Shown here: positions 38,001-51,469 of the stretch, piece after piece | How positions within the stretch are numbered: position 1 is the stretch's first letter | Layout: each line of letters starts with the position of its first letter | Assembly (NCBI RefSeq): GCF_030463535.1 | Contig: NC_132888.1 | Coordinates: 2,921,980 to 2,985,979 of the forward strand | Length of the DNA stretch: 64,000 bases | Direction: 5' to 3' | Source: Salminus brasiliensis | Taxonomy: Eukaryota; Chordata; Actinopteri; Characiformes; Bryconidae | Position numbers and translations under genes: made by a program | Notes under the pieces: model-generated | Database searches by the model: none | Seen by the model: only the letters and a program-made list of their open reading frames with translations | What the model was told of the DNA's origin: nothing

Positions 38001-41000
38001 ATAGGATCATCTTTATGTGCTCCATAGGCTCTTATTCTATTAGCAGTACTTCTCAACACGGAATAGACAAGCTCTCTGTGTCCGGTTGCACATCTGCGTC
38101 CGCAGTGGGTGTAACTTAAAGCAGCAGAGTGCATTCATTAGGCGGGGTGTCTGCAAACATTTGGACGTGTTGTGTATCTCTTTTAAATGCTATTTAAGAG
38201 AAGAGTACATTTCGAAATGAGGTGCGAACAGTGTCACACTAGGTTTAGAGAGGGTTCCTAGAGTCCTGCACTTACAAGACAAGTGTTTGGGATCCTTTAT
38301 TGTTAAGACTGTGGAGCGTTGGTCTGATGGGGTTAAAGGATATCTTAAAACTAATGAATGCTCAGATGAGAAAGCACTGAACTTGAAACCAAGACCACAG
38401 TGGTGAAGCCAGGCTTTATAAAGGAGTCTGTGTGGGCTTGATTGGGCTCTGTGGTCTGGCTCACACTAACCAGAGCTCATTAAGGTGTTCCTATGTGTTA
38501 ATAGGTGCGTTTTACTAGGTAGTAGAGTAGGTGAGAAAGCTAGGGTTAGTTATATAATGGTAGAGGAAAGAGTCTGAGCTCCTATCAGTTGGGAACCAGT
38601 ATTATATTTATTTAATTATTTATTTAATAATGCAAGATAAGTGCAGGTTAAATGCAAGATAAGCTACTTGCATAAGAAAGGAGTTCAGAATATGCTTCAC
38701 TGACTGTAACTGGGAGAACGGCGTCTCCATCATTCCCACTCCGGGCCGGAGCACTGCTGCTACTGCACTATGGAGCTTTGGTGGTGGAGCTGCAGAAGGC
38801 GAACCTCGCTCCAGAACTGCTGTGTACCGCTGCGTAACCCATAGTCATATTATGATGATATGATAATTATAATGATATTTTATCGTATTGTGATAAATGT
38901 TATTGTAATAACAGTATGCTTTTCTAATCATATGGAGGAGACTGTTAATAAACACGCTTAATAAACACTGATCAGCTGCAGATTTCATTACTAACAGTGT
39001 AATTACACTGAACGGTTCATTAGATGAAGAGCAGCAGATGTTCAGTATAAATCACTGTATTCAGTACAGGAGAGGATCTGAATAGTAGTTTATAAGAATC
39101 TGTCGCTGCTTATGTATTTAGTCTGTAATTACATGTGTAGTAATAAATATTATGTATCGTGGAAAAAGTCAGTTTAAATATCGTGATCTAGTATTTTTTT
39201 ACCATATCGCCCAGCCCTGCTTCAGATGCTGCTTCTTAATCTCTCAGCTTGTCCAGAAATGCATGTGTACAGCTGTCCGAGGGGGCGCTCCAAGTGTGAT
39301 TTGTATTTACTGCAGTGGAGTATATATGAATTACACTCTCCAACCATAGGGGGGAGCTCTGGTGCATGAAATACCAGCATATAAAACGTAAATGCTGCTT
39401 TAAAGGATACAACAAAAAATAGAAAATAAAGGAGTTTGTATGTTGTGTGTTTCTTTGTGCAGGCGGCAGCAGAGCGCGAGGCTGAAGTGAAGAACCTGCA
39501 GGAGCAGCTGGCTCAGGTTCAGCCGGAGCTGACCCGCCTTCGCTCTGAGCTGCAGGAGAAAAGCACTCAGGAGGAGCAGCTCAGACAGCAGATCACTGAT
39601 AAAGAGGAGAAGACCAAGAAAGCTTTCATGGGAGCCAAACAGAAGATCAACCAGCTCAACAGTAACTCGCCCTGTTCTTTACATTGTGTCAGAATATAAT
39701 AAGTGGACCAATAGAAATGCTCTAAATAAAATGTATGCATTGTTTTCCACTGGAAGCTGAGAAGTTTTTTGGAATGTAGGTGCATTTGTATTTGTGCAAT
39801 TGATAAAATATACATTGTTAAATATTTCTTTGTAACGTGATCAACCTCGATGGTCCAGTGGTCTGCTCAGGTCTCAGATTCTTCAGAAATGTAACGGTGT
39901 ATGATCTGACTTCAGGTGCGAAGGAGCAGCTGGCCAAAGAGAACGAGGAGCTGAAGCAGCAGCGTGAGGAGCTGGAGGTGAGGATGAGCGCGCTGAAGTC
40001 TCAGTATGAAGGGCGACTGAGCCGCCAGGAGCGAGAGCTGAGGGACCTGAGGGAGCAGCAGGAGCGTCACGGAGAGCAGAGAGATGAACCTGTGGAGCAG
40101 GGAACCAACAAGGTATGATGTATACTGCAGACCAGGGCTAGGCAAGATGGACAAAACATACAAACTGTTCTTATTCGTTGTCTATATCATCGTCTTCTAG
40201 ATGATGTAACGTCTTCTAATAAAGAATATGCATAAAAATAGATGTTATACAGCTCTGGATTAAGAGAAAAGAAGTCCCAACAGCGATGTGAAAGACTAGT
40301 GGAGAGCCGGCCGAGACATGAGAGCTGTGATTGGCCGTCGAGGTTATTTCACCATAGTGATTTCTGAATGCTCTCAAAGTTCAAATATTAGTGCTGTGTT
40401 TAAATCTAAATAACTTTTTTACATTATAATTATCATTTCTCTGCATTATTTGAGCAGTTTTCATTTCTGCGAAAAAAAAAAATTTTTAATAACATTTTTT
40501 TTTCCTTTTTTTTTGCTGGAGCTGTATATAAATAACAGGAGTTAGAATAACAATTAAAGTAATTATTTCTGTTGATTGTGTTTATTTTTGTTTTATTGTT
40601 TATTATTATTTCTGTACTTTTCCTGCTAATTATTATTTATAGATTATCTGCCAATATGGTATGATTATAAAATTATAGTGCACCCCTAGTTGTAATTTTT
40701 AAAAAATTTTTTATTATTCTTATTATTATTAAAGCCCTGCATCACTGGGCTGTGAAGTAGGGGTGTGTGATATGTATCGTCTGCAATAATTTCTTAATTG
40801 TTGTTTTACCGATGTGCGGGCAGACCTTATTGAGTCTGTCACTCACTTTGCGGAAACTGCTCTGAGTGCTACACATATTCACTGCTCCCGTTATCCTAAA
40901 AGTATAAGAAACAGTGCCATCACTTCATTTACAGTTTAAGTGAAATAGATCTTGAATTTGTGATAAATGATAATGATAAAACTTACTAAAAAGTTATTAA

Positions 41001-44000
41001 AACTAAAAGTAAATAAATTAATAGAACAAGCTAGCGCAATGAGAGACATTTACAAACACATTTGGAGGATTAACAGTATTGTCTTATCGTTATCGGCAGA
41101 ATCCCAGAAAATATCGAGAATTTTTTTGGTCAATATTGCATTATTACTGTAAAGCAGTGGACCTTCTCTATAGTGATCGATCATTATCAGTACCTGACCT
41201 CACTAATGCTCTCAAGGCCGAATGCCATCAACCATAATGGCTGTTTCTATGCCAAATAAGCTCCTATATTGTGGCTAGTACTGCATGCACTGGCTGCCTG
41301 GCTTCTGTTCTTCTAAACCTCTTCTCTCTTGCAGAATCCGGAGCAGCAGAGACCCTCTGAAAGCAGACAGATCTCCCTGAAGCCCACTCCTGCTGCTGAC
41401 AGAGGAAGGTAAAACTCTTCGAGAGACTCAGGATTACAGTGAGCTGGACGGTTGTTTTTGGGGGAACGTTGTGGGCCGTAGTTTTTAATGGTCCTGTCTG
41501 TATGTCTGTCTGTGTTCCTTCAGTGCCAGTTCAACCGAGCCCCCTACAGCAAACATCAAACCCACTCCTGTAGCTGGAGCTGCCAGCAAGCCCCCGCCCA
41601 GCAGCAAGTCCACCCCCAGAGCCAGCATCCGCCCAATGATCACGCCAGCTACCGTGACTACGGCAACCCCTACTGCTACAGTCATGCCCACTGCACAGGC
41701 GGAGACGCAGGAAGGTGAGGGAGAAAATCTGAATGGGCAGACCAGCACGACTCTGTCCGGGAGGAGCAAGTCTGACCGTTTAGCTAGCATCACAACTAGC
41801 ATCACGGCCTGTGAAATTGATTACTGTTAAACTGAAGATTTATTGATAACTGATGGTGTGCTCCTTTTTAAGCCTTAAAAAAAAGACACATCTCTGGTAT
41901 TTTGACTCTTTAAAGCCCGAACCATCAAATCATTGCAAAGGTTTTAAAAACTGCTTGATCTTCTGGCCAACTAAAAAAAAATTATAATTTATATAAAAAA
42001 TGTTTACATATAAAAAAAAAAACAATTGCTGAACTCCTTATACTCAAAGTAGCCTTTAAAATTTTACTTCAGTAATTTTACTTCAGTAATTTTAACCTTA
42101 AAAAGGGTATATTTATTTTTCAGTAGCATGCAGTACACAGGTAGTCCAGCATCTTATTTTCTTCATTGTGTAATTATCATTTATTTAATTTAGATCATTC
42201 ATAAGTTATATGAATATAAATTATTTATCAATATTTATTATTTTATGTATTAATTATTTTATTCTTTAAATATTTATTTCAATGTTTATTTAAAATATGA
42301 TCTGGTACACTTTGCTTTAAATACTCAACACTGAGTTGTTGTTCATCGTCTCTCCTGCAGCTCTGCAGCCGAGTGAAGCTCCTGTGGAACATGTGACTGT
42401 GTTTGGCAGCGGCTCGGTGCGCTCCACCAGCCCGAATGTACAGAGCACTCAGCCGATCCTCACCGTGCAGAGCCAGGCCACTGCCTTCGTCCAGCCCACT
42501 CAGCAGCAGGCCAGTCAAGAGCCCTCGCCGGCAACCATGATGGAAGCGGTGCACAGCTCTCAGATGGAGAGGCCCTCCACCTCAACGGCTGTCTTTGGCA
42601 CAGGTGTGTTTTATTTTCATAAATCAATATATTCTGTTTTTGTCCTGTACACTTGGTTACCAGCTAATCCTGACTGCGCTGGCTGGCCACTTTATCGGAA
42701 ACATAAGCTACCTATGTAATAGCTTGTCCATTGCTTCTACCGCCTCCACTTATCAGTCTTGTCGAGTTGTCGTGGGTGCACATGGTTAAAGGAGCCACAG
42801 TAGAAGCGTGTATTAAGTCTTGGTTAATAAAATGCTTAATATGGCCACAGTTAACACACAGCTAATCTACTAGCATGTCGATTTCCGTGCATTACAGGGG
42901 TCTTCAGCTGCATGTTTTGTATAGCCAGAGTTGGTAGTTTTAAGTTCATGAAGCGCTGCCTTAAGTTGGATGTTTCTGATAAAGTGGCCAGTGAGTGTAG
43001 GTAGCAGGCAAGAGTTTCTGATAAACTGGCATTTCCGTGTGTGTCTCCGTGAGACTAACGTAGCTGCAGTGAGAATGTCTCTGTGTGTGTCTGACTTTAT
43101 CCACTGTGTGTGTTCAGTGTCTGCGAGTGCAAGTTCATCTCTGCAGAAGCGCATTCGAGACGAGGAGCTGGAGAGTTCCACCGAGGTGACTGACAGCACA
43201 CAGGATGACCCGACCGAGCCGTTGCCCAAGAAGATCAGATTCGTACAGAGACCTGGGCTGGAGGTGAGGATTATGAAAATACACCACGGCGCTGATGTAG
43301 ACTGGATACAGTGTGCTGTGTGTGTTCTGTGTGGTAATTGGTTCTCTTTAAAGGGCCCATATCCAATATTTCTCCTGGGTTTCATTTATTTCTGTGTAGT
43401 CTGCTTATGGCATGCAGAAATACATGTGTAAAGCATAGGGTATCCCCTTTAGTGCAAATTCCTGACAATAGGGGGAGCACATGAGCAAAAATACCAGTTC
43501 ACAAAATGCTGCTTGGGTCCCTTTAGTTCCCACGTAATTGTGTTTGCAAAGTCAGACCCTGTGATTGAGAAGCACGTTTCCCTCCTGCAGGAGGATGTTG
43601 GTGCTGAGGAGAGCAATGATGCAGATGCTGAAGCTCCTGGAGATGCCATGGAAGCCCCAGATGCTAGTGAGGTTTGTGAAGGGCAGTTATACAGTATTAT
43701 ACTGTATTATATCAGATTACAGCATGTTTTGCACCATGCATGCACGTCATTCAGTGCTTTACTGGTACACGTTTCATCATGTGTGTGTTTGTGCTGTGGC
43801 AGGAGGCCTTCCCTGTAGTAGGTGAAGTGGGGGAAGTAGAGGAGTCTCTCACTCAGTCCGTTCCTGTGGATCAGGTGAGCGAGTCCCAGCAGCCCTCAGA
43901 GTCTCAGCTCAGCACGCAAGACACATCTGACGAACGCGGACACGACGTTATTGTCATAGAAACAGACACTGACAGTGAGGAAGAAGAGGAGGCTGAAGAG

Positions 44001-47000
44001 GAGGCCGGACAGGTCAGAAATCAGCAGGATTTCAGATCCTCATTCTCTTTATTTAGATATAATTGAACGATAAGAATATAGTAGTTAATAATAATCGTCG
44101 TCGTCATCATAATTAAGCTTAAAATATGAATTATCTGAAAAAATAATTGCACTTATTCTGGAAAGTTAGATTAGATTTTATATGTATATATTGCTTGATA
44201 TTCAGACTGTTTATATTAATCAGCCTTTCAGTTCTATAACATTCATATTTTTATATAAATTGATAAATCAGCATTAATTCTTATTTAATTCATTCTCTAT
44301 TTTTTGTATTATTATTTATGTACGGATTTGTTGTTGTTGGCTGTATTTCACTGCTGTATAAATAGTTCCTTCAATCACATTTGTGTTGAGTGTTTTTAAA
44401 AAAAATAATATTGGATCAAAAAAAGGTGGACCACGCACCTCAAGATCTGCCTTCCTGCTCCTTTAACCGAATAACCGATATAATGGAGTTGGGTTGTCTA
44501 TTTACACCACCTATAATAAAAATAATAATAATAATAATAGTCATTTAAAAAAAAGCTTTTTATTTATTCATTTATTTATTTAAAGCATCTGCAATTGCAA
44601 TACACCGGAGTATCCGTATCATGCATGTCTTTCCTTTTTCAGTATGGAGAGGACGAAGATGAGGATGATGAAGATGGGGATGGAGCGATGGCTGAAGAAG
44701 GGGAGGAGAGTAACGAAGGCAGTGCAGATGTCAACGAGCCGTTTGAGGGAGACGACACTGAGGTACAGATGTATACACACACCTTACTGACCCCTTTTGT
44801 CGTGGTGGTATTTGTTTTTTTTGGGGGGGGGGGGTGCAGAGGATAAGAGGAACATGTGGTTTTGCAGAATGCTTTCCCAGAATGCCACAGAAAATATTAA
44901 GTTATCATGAAAACATGTATTTTTTCTAATAACTGTGGGCGCCTCTCTGTTTTGGTGGTACTGTATTACAGGCGGCCGAGGCCACTGACCCGGGCACTGA
45001 AAATGAAGAGAGCCAGGGAGCATCGGACTCCATCCAGAAACAGGCTGATTCTCAGAGCAGTGGTAAATACTTACGGATTTGCACTGTTTCCAGCTCTCCG
45101 CATTGACCTGCTGCAGTATTAGACTAATATTAACCTATTACTGTTTATTTGTTTAGGTTTTTGTCTTTATTGTTTTTTAGTTTTGGACAGTCTGGTGGTA
45201 GTGCTTAACATTGTATCAAAATGTAATGACAAATGAATCAATAGAAATGAACCAAAATAGTTTGGAATAAAATATATTAACATTAACTTCCATTGAAAGG
45301 TTTTTTTTCTTCTATTTTTGGAGATATGATGTTTTTGCGTGATGGCAATGATATTAAGCTTTATATCTCTAATGCTCAGAGCTTAACATACTTATCCTTG
45401 TATGCAACATGCTCTCATGTTCCCGATGCAATCTGACTCCCTTTAGTTTTCATTCATGGTTTCGTAAAATGAGCTTTTTTGTGATTGATCTCCTTCCTTT
45501 ATGTAATCCTGTGTGTAGGTGAAGCTGCTGTTAGCACCATGGAGCCCTGTCCTGCTGCTGAGCCTGTCCGGGAGCTACAGGTGACCCCCAGCACATCCAG
45601 CACTACGACGGCCAGCCTCGGCCCACGCCTGCCGCAGTCCCCCCGCAGACTGCACCACACGCCCCCACCCCGCCTCAATATACACCCCATCCCTGAGCTT
45701 GGGCCTCCGCTCATGCAGGTAAGCCTGATCTGCTTGCTTCAAAATAAAAAATAAAAAAAGTTTCGCTGCAAATCTAGCACACACTCCTCCAACCATGTGG
45801 AGATGCCGTGGACTGACTCATCGAATGTCACATGAACAGTCCGTTCATTCAAGATTAAATCAGAAAGTAAATCAGTTTTTCTATATTTTTTTGGATCAGC
45901 AAAAAAGAACATTGGCCTATAATTTTACATTTCAGTTTGAAAGTATTTTGAGTTTCTGCTCTGTTTGTATTAACTGCTGTTATTTTGACACAGTCTGGCC
46001 AAAACCACACCATCATCGACCCGCCCCTGCCGTAGCTGATTGCCGTAGCTGCCGTAGTTGACTGTGACGGGATCTTCCATTTACGTTTCAACCAGTGGCC
46101 AATTATTCTTATGTGGAACGACAATGGGTTGATTTACTTGAAGAGTTCTCCTGTTACCACTCAGCCCGAGTCCATATGAGACTCCCAGGCCTCACACTAA
46201 CATAACTCTGCTCTCCACTCACACAGCAGAGTGATGGAGCTGCAGATGTGTGGCCGTGTTGGTCCATGCTGGTTTTATCCCCACGCTCCGTTCACATGAC
46301 GGACAGCTGCTCAGTCTGTGTGTTTTCACTGTAGCTCTACGTCCAGACTGAGGGAACTATTAGTGGAAGGCCTAACAGCAGCAGGAAAGCTATATTCCAC
46401 ACGGTTAGGAAAAAGTTCCTAGTTAAGCACGAGACTCCAGCGCAAAGATGTCACCAAATAATCAACTATTAAATTAGTTGGTAGTGATTTAGTGATCGAT
46501 TTCAGTCGAGTAAGTCGATTGGTTGCTGTGCTCCTAATTCACGTTATATTAAAATGTGAAAGTGGGTTCTGACGCCGAATGGCTCGCCTCTGTTTTCTAT
46601 GAATATGCACTTCGGTAAGCCACATTAGTCTTGTAGTAAACCATGTCTTGACTGATCTACTATATGTGTTTTTTTTTTAGGTATAATATACTTGAGGTTG
46701 TGCAAAGCCTGACAAGGTGCTAAAAGCTGTTGACTGTGGTCATTAATCCATTCCAGCTGTTTGACCATTACTGTTGTGTTCCTAACAGAGGCAGACAGGC
46801 CAGGCTAGACGATCATCTATGAGCCGCGCGCCCCAACTGACACCTGGAATCGGGAGCATGGTAAAAGAGCCTCTCGTCCTCCCTCTCATATTTACAGCCT
46901 TAAGAAATCTCAGTGGATTCTCAGCGTTCTTCCTTTATGCGTTTTCTTCCTGCAGCAACACTTCTTTGACGATGATGACAGGATGGTTCCCAGCACCCCG

Positions 47001-50000
47001 ACTCTAGTGGTGCCGCACCGCACAGACGGCTTTGCTGAGGCGATTCAGTAAGTATCAGTAACCAGCTTTTTCATTTTTTTTTTTTTGCTCAAGAAAAATT
47101 AGGAACAAATTAAATTTGTCAAAATATATTCTCTAAATAGTAGTATTATTATTATTATTATTATCATCATCTTATTTTCTTATATCATTATATTATAACC
47201 TAGTGAAGACCTCAGACTGTAAAAGGTCAGAAAGCCAGCCTCTAAAAATTTACCCAAGCTTTCCTTAGAAAAAACATAGGAATTTCTTAGATTTCTTCAT
47301 ATGTTCTTAATAAAAGTTAAGAGGAGAAAACTTGGATCATTAAAATTAAGATTTTTATACACTTACATCGTTTCACATTTTATTGTTTTCTTCTGCGTCC
47401 ATCTTTTATGCTGCATTTTACAGCAGATCATAAACGGCCAAAGGCAAATTTAAAATTGACCTTTTTATTTAGTTAAATCCAGGCAAAATGTAGGAAAAAC
47501 GGAATCAAACTGTGTTCAAAATACTTCAGTTAGCCAAAGCTAGAAGTGACGGTGGACAAAACAATCCTCTTTGAAAAATACGGGAACCGTTGAAAAGCTG
47601 TTATTAGAATAATCTCCACTTTCAATCCTGTTAAATTAGTTAAATTATCCTCTGTCTGTACTGTGTTGTCTGTCCGCACTTGTTTGTTTGTGTTGCACTT
47701 GTGTCTTGTATGCACTGTCTATGTTGCACCATGGTCCGGGAGGAACGTTGTTTCGTTTCACTGTGTACTCTGTATGTAGTTGAAATGACAATAAACCCAC
47801 TTGACTTGACTTGACTTGACATTCATTCTGTGGTTCAGCGATTTTAAAATGCTTGTTGTAGAGGCTGACCCTCTGTCTCTCCACATTGTGCCTCTACTTT
47901 CTCCTTAATTCCGTTTATCTCTGCCTTTCTCAGTTCTCCTCAGGTTGCTGGTGTCCCCAGGTTTCGTTTCGGCCCCCCTGAGGACATGATCCCCCAGGCC
48001 AGCTCGTCTCACTCTGACCTGGGCCAGCTGGCTTCTCAGGGAGGTGAGTATGCTGTCTGTGCTGCGGCTCAGCCGTCAGGTGTGACCTGATTTTCAATAT
48101 TTTCATCCTTTAGCCCAACTGTAATCAATCAGCCAAGATATGTTTGGCATTACGAGGCTAATTTAGCTACTGAATAATGATGAGTAGTGATGACCATAAA
48201 CTTACCGTAAATGCCTAAAACATCACACTGTCCCAGTAAAGTGTGTAGTTTTAATGAAATAGTGACCTACTGTTACCTATAAAATGTGAATGTGTGTGTA
48301 TGTGTCAGGCTTGGGCATGTATGAGAGTCCTCTCTTCCTAGCTGCTCATGATGAAGAGTCTGGAGGCAGGAGTGTCCCCACTACCCCTCTGCAGGTGGCA
48401 GCGCCAGGTAGCCAGCACTCACCTGTGTATCACATGATCTGCATGGAAATGGTCCCCTAATCTTTATTCTCTAATGAAGAACGGGGGGGAAACAATGTTG
48501 AACAATATTAGAGAACAGGAACAGTTCTATAATCACTGTTCTTTAGGGTTCTACATGCTCCTAATTAGAGAACACTGTGTAGAACACTATTGAAGAACAG
48601 GAACAAGCCCTAGACCCTTTTCTTTAATTAGAAGCACTGTGTAGAACGCTACTGGAGAACAGAAATGGCCCCTAGTCCCTGTTCTCTAATTAGAAGCACT
48701 GTGTAGAACACAATTGGAGAACAGAAACAGCCCCTGGTCCCGGTTCTCTAATTATAGAAGCACTGTATAGAACACAATTGGAGAACAGAAACCGGCCCCT
48801 GGTCCTGGTTCTCTAATTAGGAGCACTGTGTAGAACATGTTTGGAGAACAGGAACGGTCCTGGTTCTCTAATTAGAACACTATTCTAATAGTTAGTAGTG
48901 GCCCTAATTGGAAAACAGTGCTTAAGGGGCAGTTTTCTGTTCTTTAATAGTGTTTTACAAATGGATGTGGTTCTCATTACTTTTCTCTTATTAAGAGAGA
49001 TATCTAGAACACTTAAGAGTGTAGAAAAGGTCCTCTAGTCACAGTTCTCTTATTAGAGCATTGTTGGAGAACAGAAATGATCCTGTAATCACTGTTCTCT
49101 GATTAGGAGCACTATTCTAATCGTGTTCTAGATAGTGCTCCAAATTTCTCTGACCATATGGCAATGGCAATCATTGATAACTTTCTCCAATAGTGTTCTA
49201 CAAGCGGAAATTGTACCTTGACCATTACTCTCCAATTAGGAGCACTATCTAGAACACTTCGAGTACAGAAACTGCCCCTAGTCTCTAACTGGAGCACTGT
49301 GTAGAACTGTGTACAACAAGATAATGTTGTGCAAATAAACATGGTTCTCTAATCACTATTCTTTTTATTACTAGCTAGATCTCAATAAGAGTGCAGAAAC
49401 GGTCCGCAGGTCACAGTTCTCTAATTAGAAGCACTGTATAGAACACTATTGGAGAACAGAAATGGTCCTGGTTCTCTAATTACCGCACTATTCTAATCAT
49501 GTTCTAGATAGTGCTCCAAATTTGTCTGATCATAGATAGTCATCATTGATCCTGTCTCCAATAGTGTTCTACAAACAGAAATTGTACCTTGACCATTACT
49601 CACCAATTAGGAGAACTATCTAGAACACTGTTTGAGTACAGAAATACCCTATTGACTGTTCTTTAATTAGGTGCACTAAGTAGAACACTATTAGAGAACA
49701 GAAATAGTTCTATAATAGTGATTAGAGGATCATTTCTTGTTTGTAGAACAGAAATGCTCCTTTTAGCACCTTTCTCCAAATAGGAGCATTATCTAGAACA
49801 GTAAGACTACAGAGTTTGTCCCTGAGTCACTGTTCACTAATCAGGAGCACTCTGTAGAACACTTGCAAAAGAGGAATGATTATTTGAGAGAATTGGAGAA
49901 TAGTCTTTAAGGGGCTGTAATGCTCCCTTGAGCACTATTCGCTTGTTTGGAGCACTATCTAGAACACTGTTAGAGTACAGAAATGATTCTGTGATCACTG

Positions 50001-51432
50001 TTCTCTAATTTAGGGGACAGAAACTGTGCTAAAATAGATGCTATTTGGTTTTATTATGGTATTGTGAGACTCCTCAGGATTTTGGGGTCCCTGGAAAAAG
50101 AACACCCGCCCCCAAAATATGACTGGATCTACAGTGACTAGGACATGGTTTTGGACACTGTCTTGCATATAGCTTTATTTATTTATTTATTTATTTATAG
50201 TGACCGTTTTCACGGAGAGCCAGCCCTCTGATGTATCTGAGCCGGCCTCTCAGTCCGTCCCCATGGTCAGCACCTCCACAGCAGGCCTGACAGTCCCAGG
50301 GGAGGCTGTTCCTGGAGACGACGGTGATGATGTCTTTATGCCCGAAGCAGAAAGTGAAGGGTGAGGGGAGCACAACGTATTATTATTATTGTTATTATTA
50401 TTATTTGAAGTAAAGGATAAAGGATTCCTGTATGGACACTTTGAACATCCTCATCGTTGTTAAGTTGCGGACCACGTTTGTGTTTTTGTGAGCAGAACCA
50501 GTGGTGAGGCGTCATTAGAGAGCCAGTCTGAACTGGAGTCAGCGCAGCCTTCTGACGACGCCAGCTTGCCTTCCACCAGCCAAGAACCAACTTCCAGCTC
50601 AGCCCCTGGTATGCATCACATATGCATCATTTTTACGTTTGTAGTTGTTAATAGGAGCCGCAGCTTTGGCTGATTCTCAAACCTATTCAGTATTTTACAC
50701 CACTAATACATGGACAAAAGTATTGGGACACCTGCTCATTCGTCGTTCCCCAACTAGTCCCAAAAGTACTACATGGAGCTTCACCATCATTCCAGAGAAG
50801 CTCAGTGCTTGGGGGCTTTAATACCCCTCTAGCCCACGCCTGGCATTAGGCAGCATGATGCCAACAGGTTCATCATGTTTATCTGCTCAAGAGAGTCCTA
50901 TTCTGTTGGCAGTACTTCTCTACAGGGACTAGACAAGCTGTGTGTGCACGATCATTGGCACATCTGTGTCAGCTACTTAAAGTAGCTGAATGCATTCATG
51001 TCCACAAACATTTGGACATGGTGTATAGACACGTATTAAGGTATATCACACTGGTAAAAGCAGTGGTAGTAGCTGAAGAGGGTGTGATCTGCTCGAAGGA
51101 GGCCTCCATTACTCTTCTGCTTGGATGTGTTAGATGCAAATCTGATTATTTTTCTGGCATTTTGATCAGATTTCATGCGTTTTTGGTAATCTGGTCAGAA
51201 TGTGCAACATTTTTGGTTTCAGATCGGATTTGTCCTGCAGTGTGAACTGAGCTTAAGCTTCTGTTGCTTTTCTGCTAATGGACATTTTATCCCCCACCCC
51301 CCCTCCATGTTCCCCTCCAGACACAAGCAGCAGCAGCCAGCAGCCCAGGCCCACAGAGAGAGTCCTAACCCAGCCACAGCTCCCCCGCAGAGGACCGCTC
51401 ATCAGGAGAGGTGTTTATTATTTTTCTCACTA

Positions 51433-51469
<37 letters not shown>

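Larger units (their letters stand above)
17111..40112 (+). other. tpr: TPR coiled-coil rod (exons 1-34, residues 1 to about 1631)
   Basis: Exons 1-34 encode continuous heptad-rich, Glu/Gln/Lys/Leu-dense sequence with almost no proline apart from the short linker of exon 16. Conserved landmarks are [15 protein letters not shown] (exon 6), [17 protein letters not shown] (exon 11, the pore-binding region in vertebrate TPR), [16 protein letters not shown] (exon 14), [15 protein letters not shown] (exon 15), [13 protein letters not shown] (exon 19), [17 protein letters not shown] (exon 25), [17 protein letters not shown] (exon 27) and [18 protein letters not shown] (exon 31). Exon 16 is a Pro/Ser/Thr-rich linker, as in mammals. 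Phases agree at every boundary. Confidence 0.95.

Noticed and set aside
42870..43385. 171-codon minus-strand open frame opposite TPR exon 38
   Set aside because: It overlaps a verified TPR exon on the other strand and reads through repeat text; no recognisable domain.
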